The notes under the pieces: model-generated | The model's input: the letters and a program-made list of their open reading frames with translations, nothing else | Told to the model about the DNA's origin: nothing | Database searches by the model: none | Position numbers and translations under genes: made by a program | DNA from: Desulfobacula sp. | GTDB lineage: Bacteria; Desulfobacterota; Desulfobacteria; Desulfobacterales; Desulfobacteraceae | Direction of reading: 5' to 3' | DNA: 64,000 nucleotides | Assembly (NCBI RefSeq): GCF_030145145.1 | Contig: NZ_JAQYWD010000015.1 | Location: forward strand, 58,571 to 122,570 | In this document: one piece after another, positions 24,640-33,245 of the stretch | Layout of the letters: each line of letters begins with the position of its first letter | Numbering within the stretch: position 1 is the stretch's first letter

Positions 24640-25890
24640 TCAGTGTTTAAAACTTCTTTGGCCCGTATACACCATTGTGGCATCATTTTCATTACAGGCG
24701 TCAATAGACTGATAATCATTCAATGATCCACCAGGCTGAACAACGGCTTTCACGCCCTGCCGCAATCCCACATCAATCCCGTCCCGGAAGGGGAAAAAGG
24801 CATCAGACACCATGGCAGATCCAATAAGCCCGCCTTTGATATCTTTCACCTCCTTTTCAATCTGGGCTCTCTTGTCCGCATCCGCCAGATCGGCAAAAGA
24901 AACCTTGTATTGTTCAAAGCAATATCGATCCGCCAGTTTCCGATAGGCTTTGTCCACGGCGATTTCCGCCACTCCCACCCTGTCCTGCTCACCCGTTCCA
25001 ATCCCCACAGTGACATTGTCTTTCACATAAATTACAGAGTTAGAGGTAATGCCGGATTCCACCAGCCATCCGAACAGCATGTCCGCATATTCCTGTTGGG
25101 TGGGCTGACGGTTAACCGTGTAGGTCTTTTGCTTATATTCTGTTGAAGCCGGCATAAAGTCACTTTCAGACAGGGCCTGGGGAACAAAAGACCATTGGGC
25201 CACCATTCCTCCGTCCATAAGGCTTTTAAAATCAATGACCCGCTCACCAATAAACGTTTGAAGGGTCTCAATGGCATTAATCCGAATCACCCGTAAATTT
25301 TTCCGGGCGCCCAGGATGTCGATGACCCCCGCTTCGAATTCCGGTGCCACAACCACTTCTGCATACTGGCTGGCAATGGCCTCGGCCGTTACTTTATCCA
25401 CCGCCTTGTTCAGGGCAATGCACCCCCCAAAGGCTGCCACTCGATCCGCCATATAGGCTTTTTGATAGGCCTGGGCCAGACTGTCTGCCCTGGCTGCCCC
25501 GCAGGGGTTATTGTGTTTGACAATGACGGCACAGGGGGTATCGGTAAAATATCGTAAAATATTCAATGCATTGTCCGCATCGGTCAGATTGGTTTTTCCC
25601 GGATGCTTGCCGGATTGGAGCAGTTCGATATCAGAAACCAGGTATTTGCCCGGGGCAATGGTCTGGGCATCACCCAGGGCCAGGTTACCGTTGACAAGCC
25701 GGTAAAGCGCAGCTTCCTGCCCGGGATTTTCACCATAGCGCAATCCCTTGTTCACCCCGTCAATCACCCATGATACTTTTTCATAAAAAAGGGTCTGACG
25801 TTTATCCCCGTCCACAAAAGAGACTTCCATGCTGGGGGTAAAATGATCATCCATAATTGTCTTATACATTTGTTTGAGATCTTTGGACAT
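24640..25890 (-). CDS. purH2: AICAR formyltransferase domain of PurH as a separate gene
   Basis: The 416-residue protein is a complete AICAR transformylase. RYGENPGQEAALY near 52-64, VKHNNPCG near 128-135 (the catalytic Lys-His region), AFGGCIALN and the C-terminal QPGGSLNDYQSIDACNEN are all present. It catalyses the formylation of AICAR with 10-formyl-THF, the ninth step of IMP synthesis. In most bacteria this is the C-terminal half of bifunctional PurH. Here it starts 3 bases after the IMP cyclohydrolase gene ends and has its own ribosome site (CAGGAG) about 9 bases before ATG, so the split looks genuine and translationally coupled. Confidence 0.92.
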   Translation of the reverse strand: MSKDLKQMYKTIMDDHFTPSMEVSFVDGDKRQTLFYEKVSWVIDGVNKGLRYGENPGQEAALYRLVNGNLALGDAQTIAPGKYLVSDIELLQSGKHPGKTNLTDADNALNILRYFTDTPCAVIVKHNNPCGAARADSLAQAYQKAYMADRVAAFGGCIALNKAVDKVTAEAIASQYAEVVVAPEFEAGVIDILGARKNLRVIRINAIETLQTFIGERVIDFKSLMDGGMVAQWSFVPQALSESDFMPASTEYKQKTYTVNRQPTQQEYADMLFGWLVESGITSNSVIYVKDNVTVGIGTGEQDRVGVAEIAVDKAYRKLADRYCFEQYKVSFADLADADKRAQIEKEVKDIKGGLIGSAMVSDAFFPFRDGIDVGLRQGVKAVVQPGGSLNDYQSIDACNENDATMVYTGQRSFKH

Positions 25891-25893
25891 GGC

Positions 25894-26577
25894 TTATTCT
25901 CCTGATTTATAACACGATGAAACGTCTGTTATGGGGGTTGCAGCCAGGTAATCGGCAATGGTCCTGTCATAGACGGCCGTGTGTTCAAACGCTTTCCGGG
26001 CAAGCCCGAACCTGTCCTCAAGGGATAAAAATCCCTTGCTGGCCGTCAATTTTTCCAGGATGGCCGGATATGTGGCGGGATCCACCACCGATGCCACCCG
26101 GATAAAATTCTTAGCCGATGCCCGGATCATGGTCGGGCCACCAATATCAATATTTCCCCTGGCCTCTTCGCAGATCACCCCTTCTTTAGCAATGGTATCA
26201 CTGAACGGATAGAGGTTCACCACCACCATATCAATGGAACGGGCATCCGTTCTTTTTAAATCCGCCTGGTGCGCCTCATTATAGGTTTCTGTCAACAGAC
26301 CCAGGTAAATTTTGAAATCAAGGGTTTTGACAAGCCCTCCCTGGGTTTCCGGCTGGCCGGTATAGTCAGAGACCTGTTTTAAGCAGTCCTTTGCCCGGTC
26401 ACCCAAAATTTCTTTTAATTTTCCATAGGTTCCGCCGGTGGACAAAATCAGTATGTCCGGGTTCAAATCGACCAGGCCCGGAATAAAAGCGTCCAGGCCT
26501 GATTTGTCAGATACACTCACCAGAATCGTCTTGATTTTCACCTGATCATCAATTTTTTCGACTACATTCTTACCCAT
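25894..26577 (-). CDS. purH1: IMP cyclohydrolase domain of PurH as a separate gene
   Basis: The 227-residue protein is the MGS-like N-terminal domain of PurH. ILVSVSDKSGLDAF near 18-31, STGGTYGKL near 46, ETQGGLVKTLDFKIY near 77 and VVNLYPF plus GNIDIGGPTMIRASAKNF near 117-157 are the conserved blocks. It closes the ring of FAICAR to give IMP. The domain ends at a normal boundary (DRTIADYL) followed by about 16 extra residues. It is immediately followed by the formyltransferase gene. The ribosome site is AAGGAACG before ATG, and a promoter-like pair lies upstream at 26636-26662. Confidence 0.92.
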   Translation of the reverse strand: MGKNVVEKIDDQVKIKTILVSVSDKSGLDAFIPGLVDLNPDILILSTGGTYGKLKEILGDRAKDCLKQVSDYTGQPETQGGLVKTLDFKIYLGLLTETYNEAHQADLKRTDARSIDMVVVNLYPFSDTIAKEGVICEEARGNIDIGGPTMIRASAKNFIRVASVVDPATYPAILEKLTASKGFLSLEDRFGLARKAFEHTAVYDRTIADYLAATPITDVSSCYKSGE

Positions 26578-26635
26578 GATCGTTCCTTAATTTTATTGTG
26601 AGAGGTTTTTATTTTTTCTTTAATAATGCAGATAA

Positions 26636-26662
26636 ATTATATAATTAGCCCCTTAAAGTCAA
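26636..26662 (-). promoter_or_regulatory. Possible promoter of the split purH genes
   Basis: On the minus strand TTGACT (26662-26657) and TATAAT (26641-26636) are 15 bases apart, about 60 bases before the start of the cyclohydrolase gene. Both boxes are close to consensus but the spacing is short. Seen by eye only. Confidence 0.35.
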
Positions 26663-26741
26663 GTTGTGATACATCAAGGTCCTTCACGGAAACTGAGGAC
26701 TGCCTCCCTTCGGGGGTCGGGTATGGCCCGGGTCTCTGATT

Positions 26742-27431
26742 TTATACCAGACAAGACAGCTTCTCCAACACTGGCCTGACCGTTTCCCGGTGCTCCGGCG
26801 GCACCACCAGTACGGATATCTTTTCATTCAACAGGAACCTTTCGTCCCGGGTCTGCCGGCAGTAATCTGACAGATGATGCAGGGGGGTATCCGATAAAAA
26901 AAGGGTCACCATATCCGACAAATTCCCAAACAAACCGGTCTGGTCCATATGCTCAATATATTGTAAAAACAGATTATTGAGGGTCAGGACAATGGGCGGG
27001 ACCTGGGCATAGCCCTTTTGCCGGCAAGACACCTGGGACATTAATGCCCTGCAGCCAAAGGGACGGACATCATAGATACTGCAAAGGTCATCCACGAGCA
27101 AGGGGCATTTCCCCCAAGCGGGATCGTTTTCTTCTTCAGGGATTTCTTTGCCTTCCCGACACAGCCGGGCAAACCGGTTTGTGGTCATTTTTGGCAGATA
27201 TCTTTTCGATGGGAAATGATCCATGAGCCGGTCTTGAAGGACTTTTTTCTCCGGCAAGGACATGGCCGCCATCAAAAACCCTGTCTCAAGGCTTGTCAGG
27301 GTGACATTGCAGGTACAACAGGATGAACATTTTTTTTGACAGACCCCCTGGATGGGTTCCATGGCCTCATCGTAAATCGCATAAATCTCTTTCAACACTT
27401 GAACAGAGGTAACAGGCCATTGGTTTTTCAT
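26742..27431 (-). CDS. YkgJ family cysteine-cluster protein
   Basis: The 229-residue soluble protein contains the YkgJ/UPF0153 metal-binding pattern: CQKKCSSCCTCNVTLTSLE near 27-45, then CPLLVDDLCSIYDVRPFGCRAL near 108-129. The eight or so cysteines are thought to chelate iron or zinc; the family function is unknown. The C-terminal 80 residues have no motif I recognise. It is upstream of and co-directional with purH but separated by 164 bases with a likely promoter, so it need not be in the same transcript. Confidence 0.83.
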   Translation of the reverse strand: MKNQWPVTSVQVLKEIYAIYDEAMEPIQGVCQKKCSSCCTCNVTLTSLETGFLMAAMSLPEKKVLQDRLMDHFPSKRYLPKMTTNRFARLCREGKEIPEEENDPAWGKCPLLVDDLCSIYDVRPFGCRALMSQVSCRQKGYAQVPPIVLTLNNLFLQYIEHMDQTGLFGNLSDMVTLFLSDTPLHHLSDYCRQTRDERFLLNEKISVLVVPPEHRETVRPVLEKLSCLV

Positions 27432-27508
27432 TTAAAACCCTTTATTTTTTTAACAAATTTGGTTATTTTTAAGCTAGTTTTGTACCGCATTTGTCAAAGG
27501 ATAACAAT

Positions 27509-29386
27509 ATGATTCCGTCAAGAATGAATCAGTTTCTGCACGAAGCCCTGCCTGACAGTGTCTGGCAGAACCGCCTGATCAAGAAGGGTCCATTGAGATT
27601 TCTTGAATTCGGCCCCCTGGATGTTGACCGTCTTCAACGCCTGGGGATTAAAGTAGACCGCCTGGGCCCCAGACTGGTCACCTGTATGTGGAATGACGAC
27701 AGCCCACTGGAAATTGGTGGATTTCTGGTGGTGGACAACCTTGCCATGGGACAGCCCTCCATGGGGGGTACACGGATGCTGCCGGATATCACCCCGGACA
27801 CTATCCATAACCTGGCAAGGGGCATGACCCTTAAAAATGCAGCTGCAGACCTGCCTTTTGGCGGTGGAAAATCCGGTATTATCCGGCCGGAAAAACTCTG
27901 TGAAACAGACAGGAAAGATGTCATCAAGGGGTTTGGCCAACTCTTAAGACGATACAAGGACATCTATATCCCGGGTCCGGATGTGGGAACCAATGACGCT
28001 GATATGAAAACCTTTGCCATTGAAAACGGCTTGAACAATGTCGTCTCAAAGCCAGCTGATATGGGCGGCAATAGAATTGATGAACTGGGGGGTGCTGCCA
28101 ATGGCATTGTCGTGGCGACAAAAGCCCTGCTCGAACATCTGCCGAAATTAAAGCAGCTTCCCCAGTTTAAAGACATGGTCATTCCCAAGCCCTCTGAAAT
28201 GGATATTCTCATCCAGGGATTTGGTGCTGTGGGGGCCAATGTGGCCAGAATTTTTCATGAATATAATCCCCAGGCTGCACCCATCATCAAGGGAATCAGC
28301 GATGAAAACGGCTACCTTTTAAATGCCAATGGCCTGCCCTGGAAGCAGTTGTTTGACATGTGGAAAGCAATGGGTATCGTTACCCAGGCATATTTCCATG
28401 ATCACATCCTGCACAAACCGCTTCCTGACGCAACCCATACCGTCTTTTCCAATGCGTGTGACAACCTGTTAACCGAATCTGCATTCTGCCTGATTCCAGC
28501 CTCACCTGTTTTTAATTATCTGGACCTGGACCCCGCCACAAATCCCTCCATGACATTGGACCGGATGGGAAACTGGCAGATCATTGTTGAAGGGGCAAAC
28601 ACCTATTCGCCGAACCCCACAAGGAAAGCAGCCCGCAGAAGAATGGAACGTCATGTATACCGGGATAAAGGCGTCCTGATCGCAACCGATTACCTGGTAA
28701 ACTCGGGCGGGGTCATTTATGCGGCCCACGAACGGATGATCCCGACACCGGATCACCTGCTGATTCCCAGGGCTATTTTGGGAAATCCCACAGCCATTGA
28801 AGGCTGGCTTGGAAAGAACCGGGATGACTTTGAAAGCCTTGCCGAGCTTCGCAGAGAAGCCGCCGTTAAAAAGCTTGAAACCGTCATCCGGAGAAATATG
28901 CAAGAACTCATTGACGGCCTTTGCAAAGATACAGACCGCCTGCCTTGTGAGATGGCGGAACGCATCAGTGTTCAGCGGATTGCCGCTGTGGAAAAATCAC
29001 GGACAGCCCGGGATATCATGGAAGAAGCCCCCACCATCGGTGTGGATAAAAGCATCACCGATGCCGCCCGGTTACTGGTGGACGCCCATGTCGCCATTGT
29101 TAATGTCGTATCTGAAAAAGGCAAACTCATTGGCATTGTAACCAACTGGGATATGACCAATGCCCTGGCATTAAAGCTGCCCATGGATTCTCCATTGACC
29201 AAAATAATGACCGCAGATGTCATTACCAGCCACCCGGATGCCACCATTCTGGACTGCATCCGGAAACTGGAAATCTATGAAATATCGGCAATGCCTATTG
29301 TTGAAGAAGACACGGTCGTGGGGGTGATTTCAGGGGACATCCTGGCCAGAAGAACCCTCTTCAGACTATTACAAACCATGGCATAA
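27509..29386 (+). CDS. Glu/Leu/Phe/Val dehydrogenase fused to a CBS-domain pair
   Basis: I choose ATG 27509 because AAAGGA is correctly spaced before it; a TTG at 27491 would add six residues. Residues 1 to about 480 form an amino-acid dehydrogenase: GGTRMLPDI near 88, PFGGGKSGI near 116-124 with the substrate-binding lysine region, PGPDVGTND near 155, GFGAVGANVARIF near 235 (NAD(P) Rossmann) and EGANTYSPNP near 360. Residues about 495-625 are two CBS motifs (ARDIMEEAPTIGVDKSITDA and MTADVITSHPDATILDC). CBS pairs bind adenosyl ligands, so allosteric control of nitrogen/carbon flux by energy charge is a reasonable inference. Both parts seem complete. Confidence 0.87.
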   Translation: MIPSRMNQFLHEALPDSVWQNRLIKKGPLRFLEFGPLDVDRLQRLGIKVDRLGPRLVTCMWNDDSPLEIGGFLVVDNLAMGQPSMGGTRMLPDITPDTIHNLARGMTLKNAAADLPFGGGKSGIIRPEKLCETDRKDVIKGFGQLLRRYKDIYIPGPDVGTNDADMKTFAIENGLNNVVSKPADMGGNRIDELGGAANGIVVATKALLEHLPKLKQLPQFKDMVIPKPSEMDILIQGFGAVGANVARIFHEYNPQAAPIIKGISDENGYLLNANGLPWKQLFDMWKAMGIVTQAYFHDHILHKPLPDATHTVFSNACDNLLTESAFCLIPASPVFNYLDLDPATNPSMTLDRMGNWQIIVEGANTYSPNPTRKAARRRMERHVYRDKGVLIATDYLVNSGGVIYAAHERMIPTPDHLLIPRAILGNPTAIEGWLGKNRDDFESLAELRREAAVKKLETVIRRNMQELIDGLCKDTDRLPCEMAERISVQRIAAVEKSRTARDIMEEAPTIGVDKSITDAARLLVDAHVAIVNVVSEKGKLIGIVTNWDMTNALALKLPMDSPLTKIMTADVITSHPDATILDCIRKLEIYEISAMPIVEEDTVVGVISGDILARRTLFRLLQTMA

Positions 29387-29657
29387 ACCGGCCAAACCCC
29401 TCGCCTGGTTGTCAGGTTGCTTTCCAGCATGTTAAGCAACCTGACCCTTCCCCCTGAACAGTTTTCTCATCATACCCCTTTTTTTTCACCCGCTCTTCCC
29501 TCAAAGCAAGCGTCCCGGGGCTATCCGGGATTCACTCAATTAAACCACCGCATCTGTTCATGTTGGTATTGTTATTGCTCTTATGATTTACAAAACGTAA
29601 GTGCGGGTTGTTATTGACATCAGCATAAAAATTAATGCCTATGAGGAGGGAATAACC

Positions 29658-30407
29658 ATGAATCAGACGTCAGAAAAAACCATTTACAAACCCGGATATT
29701 ATGGGAAAAAAAGATTGAGCGCTTCGGCCTGGACAGATGCGAATATCAAAAAATGGAGCAAGGACCAGGCAGATAAGCAACAGGAAGGACTCCCTCCCAT
29801 GGTGTACCCGAGTATTTGTTTTTCACGAAAAATCGGAGTGGGAGCGTTGGAAATCGCCGATCTTTTGGCTGACAGTCTTCAGTATCGGGTGATTGACAGA
29901 GAAATTCTGGAACATATGGCCAAAGAGACCCAGCTGACCCAAAAAATCATTGAATTTTACGATGAACGGTATCCCGGCAAAATGAGTGAATTGTTCTCCA
30001 TGCTCACCAGTCAAAAAACCTTTATAAAAAGTGATTATGCCCGGCAATTGGTCAAGACGGTCACCGCCCTGGCCAATACCGAACCCACCATTTTTGTGGG
30101 TCGCGGAACCCATCTGATCCTGCCCCGGAACACTGTTTTGGCGGTGCGATTGGTTTGCAGCAAGGCATACCGCGTGGATCGGCTGGCAAAAATGTTAAAA
30201 ATAGGCAAGTCAAAGGCGGAAAAACAATTAAAAACAATTGATAGTGAACAGCATGATTTTTTTAAATCTGTTTATAATAAAAAAGAAGCCCTTGTGGATG
30301 AATTTGATCTGGTGATCAACCAGGATCATTTCCATGGGGCATTTGAAGCCGCCCAGATAGTGGCGTGTGCATTTGAACAAAAATTCGGCGGCAAAAAACC
30401 GTCTTGA
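29658..30407 (+). CDS. Cytidylate kinase-like family protein
   Basis: I choose ATG 29658 (MNQTSEKT, 249 residues), with GAGGAGGG seven bases upstream, over an earlier in-frame start at 29601 without one. The product matches the cytidylate-kinase-like P-loop family: ICFSRKIGVGALEIADLLADSL near 53-74, VIDREILEHMA, EPTIFVGRGTHLIL near 147 and a C-terminal YNKKEALVDEFDLVINQD. The P-loop is relaxed (GVGALE instead of GSGG-type), so nucleotide kinase activity is uncertain. Genes of this family occur in anaerobic deltaproteobacteria without assigned function. The 271-base gap before it shows no RNA motif that I can name. Confidence 0.76.
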   Translation: MNQTSEKTIYKPGYYGKKRLSASAWTDANIKKWSKDQADKQQEGLPPMVYPSICFSRKIGVGALEIADLLADSLQYRVIDREILEHMAKETQLTQKIIEFYDERYPGKMSELFSMLTSQKTFIKSDYARQLVKTVTALANTEPTIFVGRGTHLILPRNTVLAVRLVCSKAYRVDRLAKMLKIGKSKAEKQLKTIDSEQHDFFKSVYNKKEALVDEFDLVINQDHFHGAFEAAQIVACAFEQKFGGKKPS

Positions 30408-30470
30408 CAAAAACAATCAAAAGTAGGCTAAATGAACCATCAAGACTTAATCGTTTGAGGGAGGTTCAAA

Positions 30471-31247
30471 ATGGAAAATACATGTCCTGAAGGAGATTTC
30501 GGTTTTTTTTCAGCCTGCCTGGAAGAGGAGGTGCTCCATATTCGGTTCAAGGAAAATCTTCTGGAACATCTGATAAATCTTTCCAAACGGGATATGATTT
30601 CCGATTTTGCAAGCCAGGTGTTGAAAACCCCTGAAGCAAAGGCCATCCTGCTCAATTCAGATTTCCGGGACACCGGTTGCGAGGCCTATACCCGGTTCTT
30701 TATGGAAAAAAGCCAGGCCAGCGATCGGTTTGATTTTCACCGGCTGTTCAACGTCACAAGCCAGGTTGTCCTGGGGATCATCGGTCTGGATCGGATTGTC
30801 ATCCATGCCTGCCAGGGCAACGTGATCTCCCTGTTCCTCAATGTCAGCCTCGCCTGTGACTACCGGATTGCTGCGGACAACACCATGTTCTGCAATCCCT
30901 ATCTGGACCTGGGCTTGATCCCGGTGGGCGGCGGGCCCTATTTTCTTTCACGAATGATGGGGACCGGAAACGCCTGGGAAACCCTTTTATTGAACCGGGA
31001 TATTGATGCCCAAAGGGCCCTGGAAATCGGTCTCGTGGACCGGGTTGTGCCGGCAGCAGATCTGGATGCGGCAGCCCTGGACATCGCCCGCAAGTTTGCC
31101 GCCCCCCCTGCCGGCACCATTGCGGGCTTGAAAAAACTGGTGAACCTCTCACGGAAAAAAGACCTTCAAGCCTATTTTGAAATTGAAAAACAGGAAATGT
31201 TCAAGTGCATCAATTCCCGGGAGTTCTCCAAAAAATTCGACCACTGA
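30471..31247 (+). CDS. Crotonase-fold protein lacking the usual catalytic glutamates
   Basis: The 258-residue protein has the enoyl-CoA hydratase/isomerase fold: AILLNSDFRDTG near 61, LACDYRIAADNTMF near 125, NPYLDLGLIPVGGGPYFLSRM near 140-160 and ALEIGLVDRVVP near 185. At the two positions where hydratases carry catalytic Glu (in the GGGxEL and PE-type motifs) this protein has Asn (FLNVSLACD) and Tyr (CNPYLDLG). The oxyanion-hole scaffold is still recognisable, so it may be a different crotonase-fold activity such as a thioesterase, lyase or isomerase. It has a good ribosome site (GGGAGGTTC) and lies 63 bases after the kinase-like gene. Confidence 0.75.
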   Translation: MENTCPEGDFGFFSACLEEEVLHIRFKENLLEHLINLSKRDMISDFASQVLKTPEAKAILLNSDFRDTGCEAYTRFFMEKSQASDRFDFHRLFNVTSQVVLGIIGLDRIVIHACQGNVISLFLNVSLACDYRIAADNTMFCNPYLDLGLIPVGGGPYFLSRMMGTGNAWETLLLNRDIDAQRALEIGLVDRVVPAADLDAAALDIARKFAAPPAGTIAGLKKLVNLSRKKDLQAYFEIEKQEMFKCINSREFSKKFDH

Positions 31248-31342
31248 CCGCTGTGCAGCAGTGAAATATGTGCGCTTTGATGCAACGCAGAAGACCAGCT
31301 GAAAGACAGGCAAGATGGAGTGATTATTTATTTCCGAGGCCC

Positions 31343-32929
31343 TTACCAGTCGATGGGAAAATAATCCTTTAAGAATTTTCCGCACCAATGTTTTCCCGTC
31401 AGGATACCATGGAAAAACGGATCACAGATCCTTGCTGCGCCGTCCACAATATCCAGGGGCGGCTGGAAATCATGGCGATCCTGTTTGAGCTGTGCCAGAA
31501 CCGCAGGATCCTCATCCGTTACCCAGCCCGTATCCACGGCATTCATGAAAATCCCGTATTTGGCAAGATCACTGGCCGCCGTGTGGGTGAGCATGTTCAA
31601 AGCGGCCTTGGCCATATTGGTATGGGGGTGGCGGCTGCCTTTTTTAAACCGCAGGAACTTGCCCTCCATGGCCGAGACATTGACAATATGTTTTTGCCCG
31701 GTATCCTGTTGTTTCATCAAATCAATCAGTCGGTTGCACAGCACAAACGGGGCCACGGAATTGACCAGCTGGATCTCCAGCATTTCCGACGTCTGGATGT
31801 CCCCCAGCCGCAGCCGCCAGGAATTGGTTTTCCGAAGATCCACCTGCTGGAGGTCTGCATCCAGTTTTTCTGCGGGAAAGACGGTGGGCACATCCAGGGA
31901 ATGATCATAGGAATAGGGAATCTGGGACAGCTGGGCCGACAGGCGCAACCCCACACCCGGGGCCGTGCCGTTCCAGGTGACGGGCAGGGCCTTTTCTCCA
32001 CCCAGATTCTGGGCCTGTCCGGATTCCAGTTGGTCCAGACAGGTCTGGTACTGGCCCAGAAGGGTCTGGGCATCTTTGGGTAAGGACATCACATCCCGTG
32101 TTTCATTTTCCATGAGGTGGGCATAAAATCCAGGGGGCCGCCGGACGGTCTGGGCGGCATTGTTGATGAGAATATCCAGGCGCTGATACGTCGCCTTGAT
32201 CGTATCGCAAAACAGTTCCACACTGGGGGTGTGACGAAGATCCAGGCCATAGATCTGGAGCCGGTGGCCCCAGTCGGAAAAATCAGGTTCCCGGGCGAAC
32301 CGTAAGGCCGAGTCCTTGGGAAACCGGGTGGTGGCAACCACCCGGGCACCAGCCTTGAGCATCATCAGGGTGGCCTGGTATCCGATTTTGAGCCGTGAAC
32401 CGGTGATCACGGCCACCTGCCCTTTTAAGGATGCCGTCTGGAAACGTTTCTGATAATTGAGGTCTGCACAGTCCGGGCACATGGCATCATAAAAATGATG
32501 CAGCCGTGTAAACTTTGTTTTGCACACATAGCAATTTCGGGGTGTTTCCAGCCGCTGGGACGTGTCGGGGGCATTGATTCGGCCCTTGTCAAGGGCAATC
32601 TGCCGGGGAGGGGTAAACACATCGGTTTCCCGGGCTTTCCGTATCCCAGTGCCCGCCCGCAGTCGACGTTCTTTGTTGATAATGGCCAGGTGCTTCTGCT
32701 GTTTTTTATCCTTATTCCGTTTTTTTATTTCCCGCCGGTCCGGCCGGGATATTTTCCCGGCGGCCGTGATCAGCGCGATCCGTTGGGGTTCCGGAAGGTG
32801 CGCCAGGAGCTCAGAGTGATCCGCAATCTTTTCCAGAAGAGGAATACACCGGCGTATGGCTGCCAGGGTATCCTCATTGTCATCATTTTTTTGGTTTGTG
32901 CTGATGGTATCCGTGCTGATGCTAATCAC
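31343..32929 (-). CDS. SDR-family protein with N-terminal zinc ribbon and non-canonical active site
   Basis: The 528-residue protein starts at GTG 32929 (AAGGA upstream). A charged N-terminal region (1-130) is followed by a zinc-ribbon-like CYVC (133-136) and CPDC (151-154). Next comes a short-chain dehydrogenase domain: TGSRLKIG at 176-183, [11 protein letters not shown] and VNVSAMEG. Where classical SDRs have YxxxK, this one reads TNMAK near 450, so the catalytic Tyr is replaced. There is also a long insertion between the NNAA motif and the active site. Large SDRs of this kind exist in other bacteria, with unknown substrate. It is preceded on its strand by a palindromic repeat element and the PurF-like gene. 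Confidence 0.78.
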   Translation of the reverse strand: MISISTDTISTNQKNDDNEDTLAAIRRCIPLLEKIADHSELLAHLPEPQRIALITAAGKISRPDRREIKKRNKDKKQQKHLAIINKERRLRAGTGIRKARETDVFTPPRQIALDKGRINAPDTSQRLETPRNCYVCKTKFTRLHHFYDAMCPDCADLNYQKRFQTASLKGQVAVITGSRLKIGYQATLMMLKAGARVVATTRFPKDSALRFAREPDFSDWGHRLQIYGLDLRHTPSVELFCDTIKATYQRLDILINNAAQTVRRPPGFYAHLMENETRDVMSLPKDAQTLLGQYQTCLDQLESGQAQNLGGEKALPVTWNGTAPGVGLRLSAQLSQIPYSYDHSLDVPTVFPAEKLDADLQQVDLRKTNSWRLRLGDIQTSEMLEIQLVNSVAPFVLCNRLIDLMKQQDTGQKHIVNVSAMEGKFLRFKKGSRHPHTNMAKAALNMLTHTAASDLAKYGIFMNAVDTGWVTDEDPAVLAQLKQDRHDFQPPLDIVDGAARICDPFFHGILTGKHWCGKFLKDYFPIDW

Positions 32930-33036
32930 CGTCTTGTATCCTTGTTCCGGTCGCTGAAGTCAAGTCAACCCTTGGTTTAAAATGATGAAATCATAGCATA
33001 TTTTCGATAAATTTGTCAATCAGTCCCAGGCGGTAA

Positions 33037-33221
33037 CAGCAATTCTCATTATGCAGCAATTCTAAATATGAAACATAAGGCTAGGGTCAGGCTTGCTTTA
33101 TTGCGCTTTTAGCCTCTTCAAGAACCGATTTTTGATAAAAAGCATGGAGCCTGATAAAAGATTCAGCCTCCAATAAAACAAGCCTGACCCGTTCAAGAAA
33201 ATGCTAAAATGAGAATTGCTG
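33037..33221. repeat. Palindromic repeat element, copy 1
   Basis: An inner inverted repeat GGGTCAGGCTTG (33084-33095) / CAAGCCTGACCC (33179-33190) encloses about 83 bases with further small hairpins, including TGATAAAAAGC, which is shared with copy 2 at 40852-40934. The inner repeat extends to 20 bases with one mismatch. An outer, locus-specific inverted repeat CAGCAATTCTCATT (33037-33050) / AATGAGAATTGCTG (33208-33221) surrounds it. The design resembles small non-autonomous hairpin elements such as REP/RAYT-linked repeats or MITEs; no transposase is in the window. It lies between the PurF-like and SDR genes. Confidence 0.8.
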
Positions 33222-33245
33222 AGGCGGTGACGACGGATCGCTGGT

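Noticed and set aside
29387..29657. Riboswitch or small RNA upstream of the cytidylate-kinase-like gene
   Set aside because: The interval has short G+C-rich pairings, but I could not match it to any known riboswitch core.
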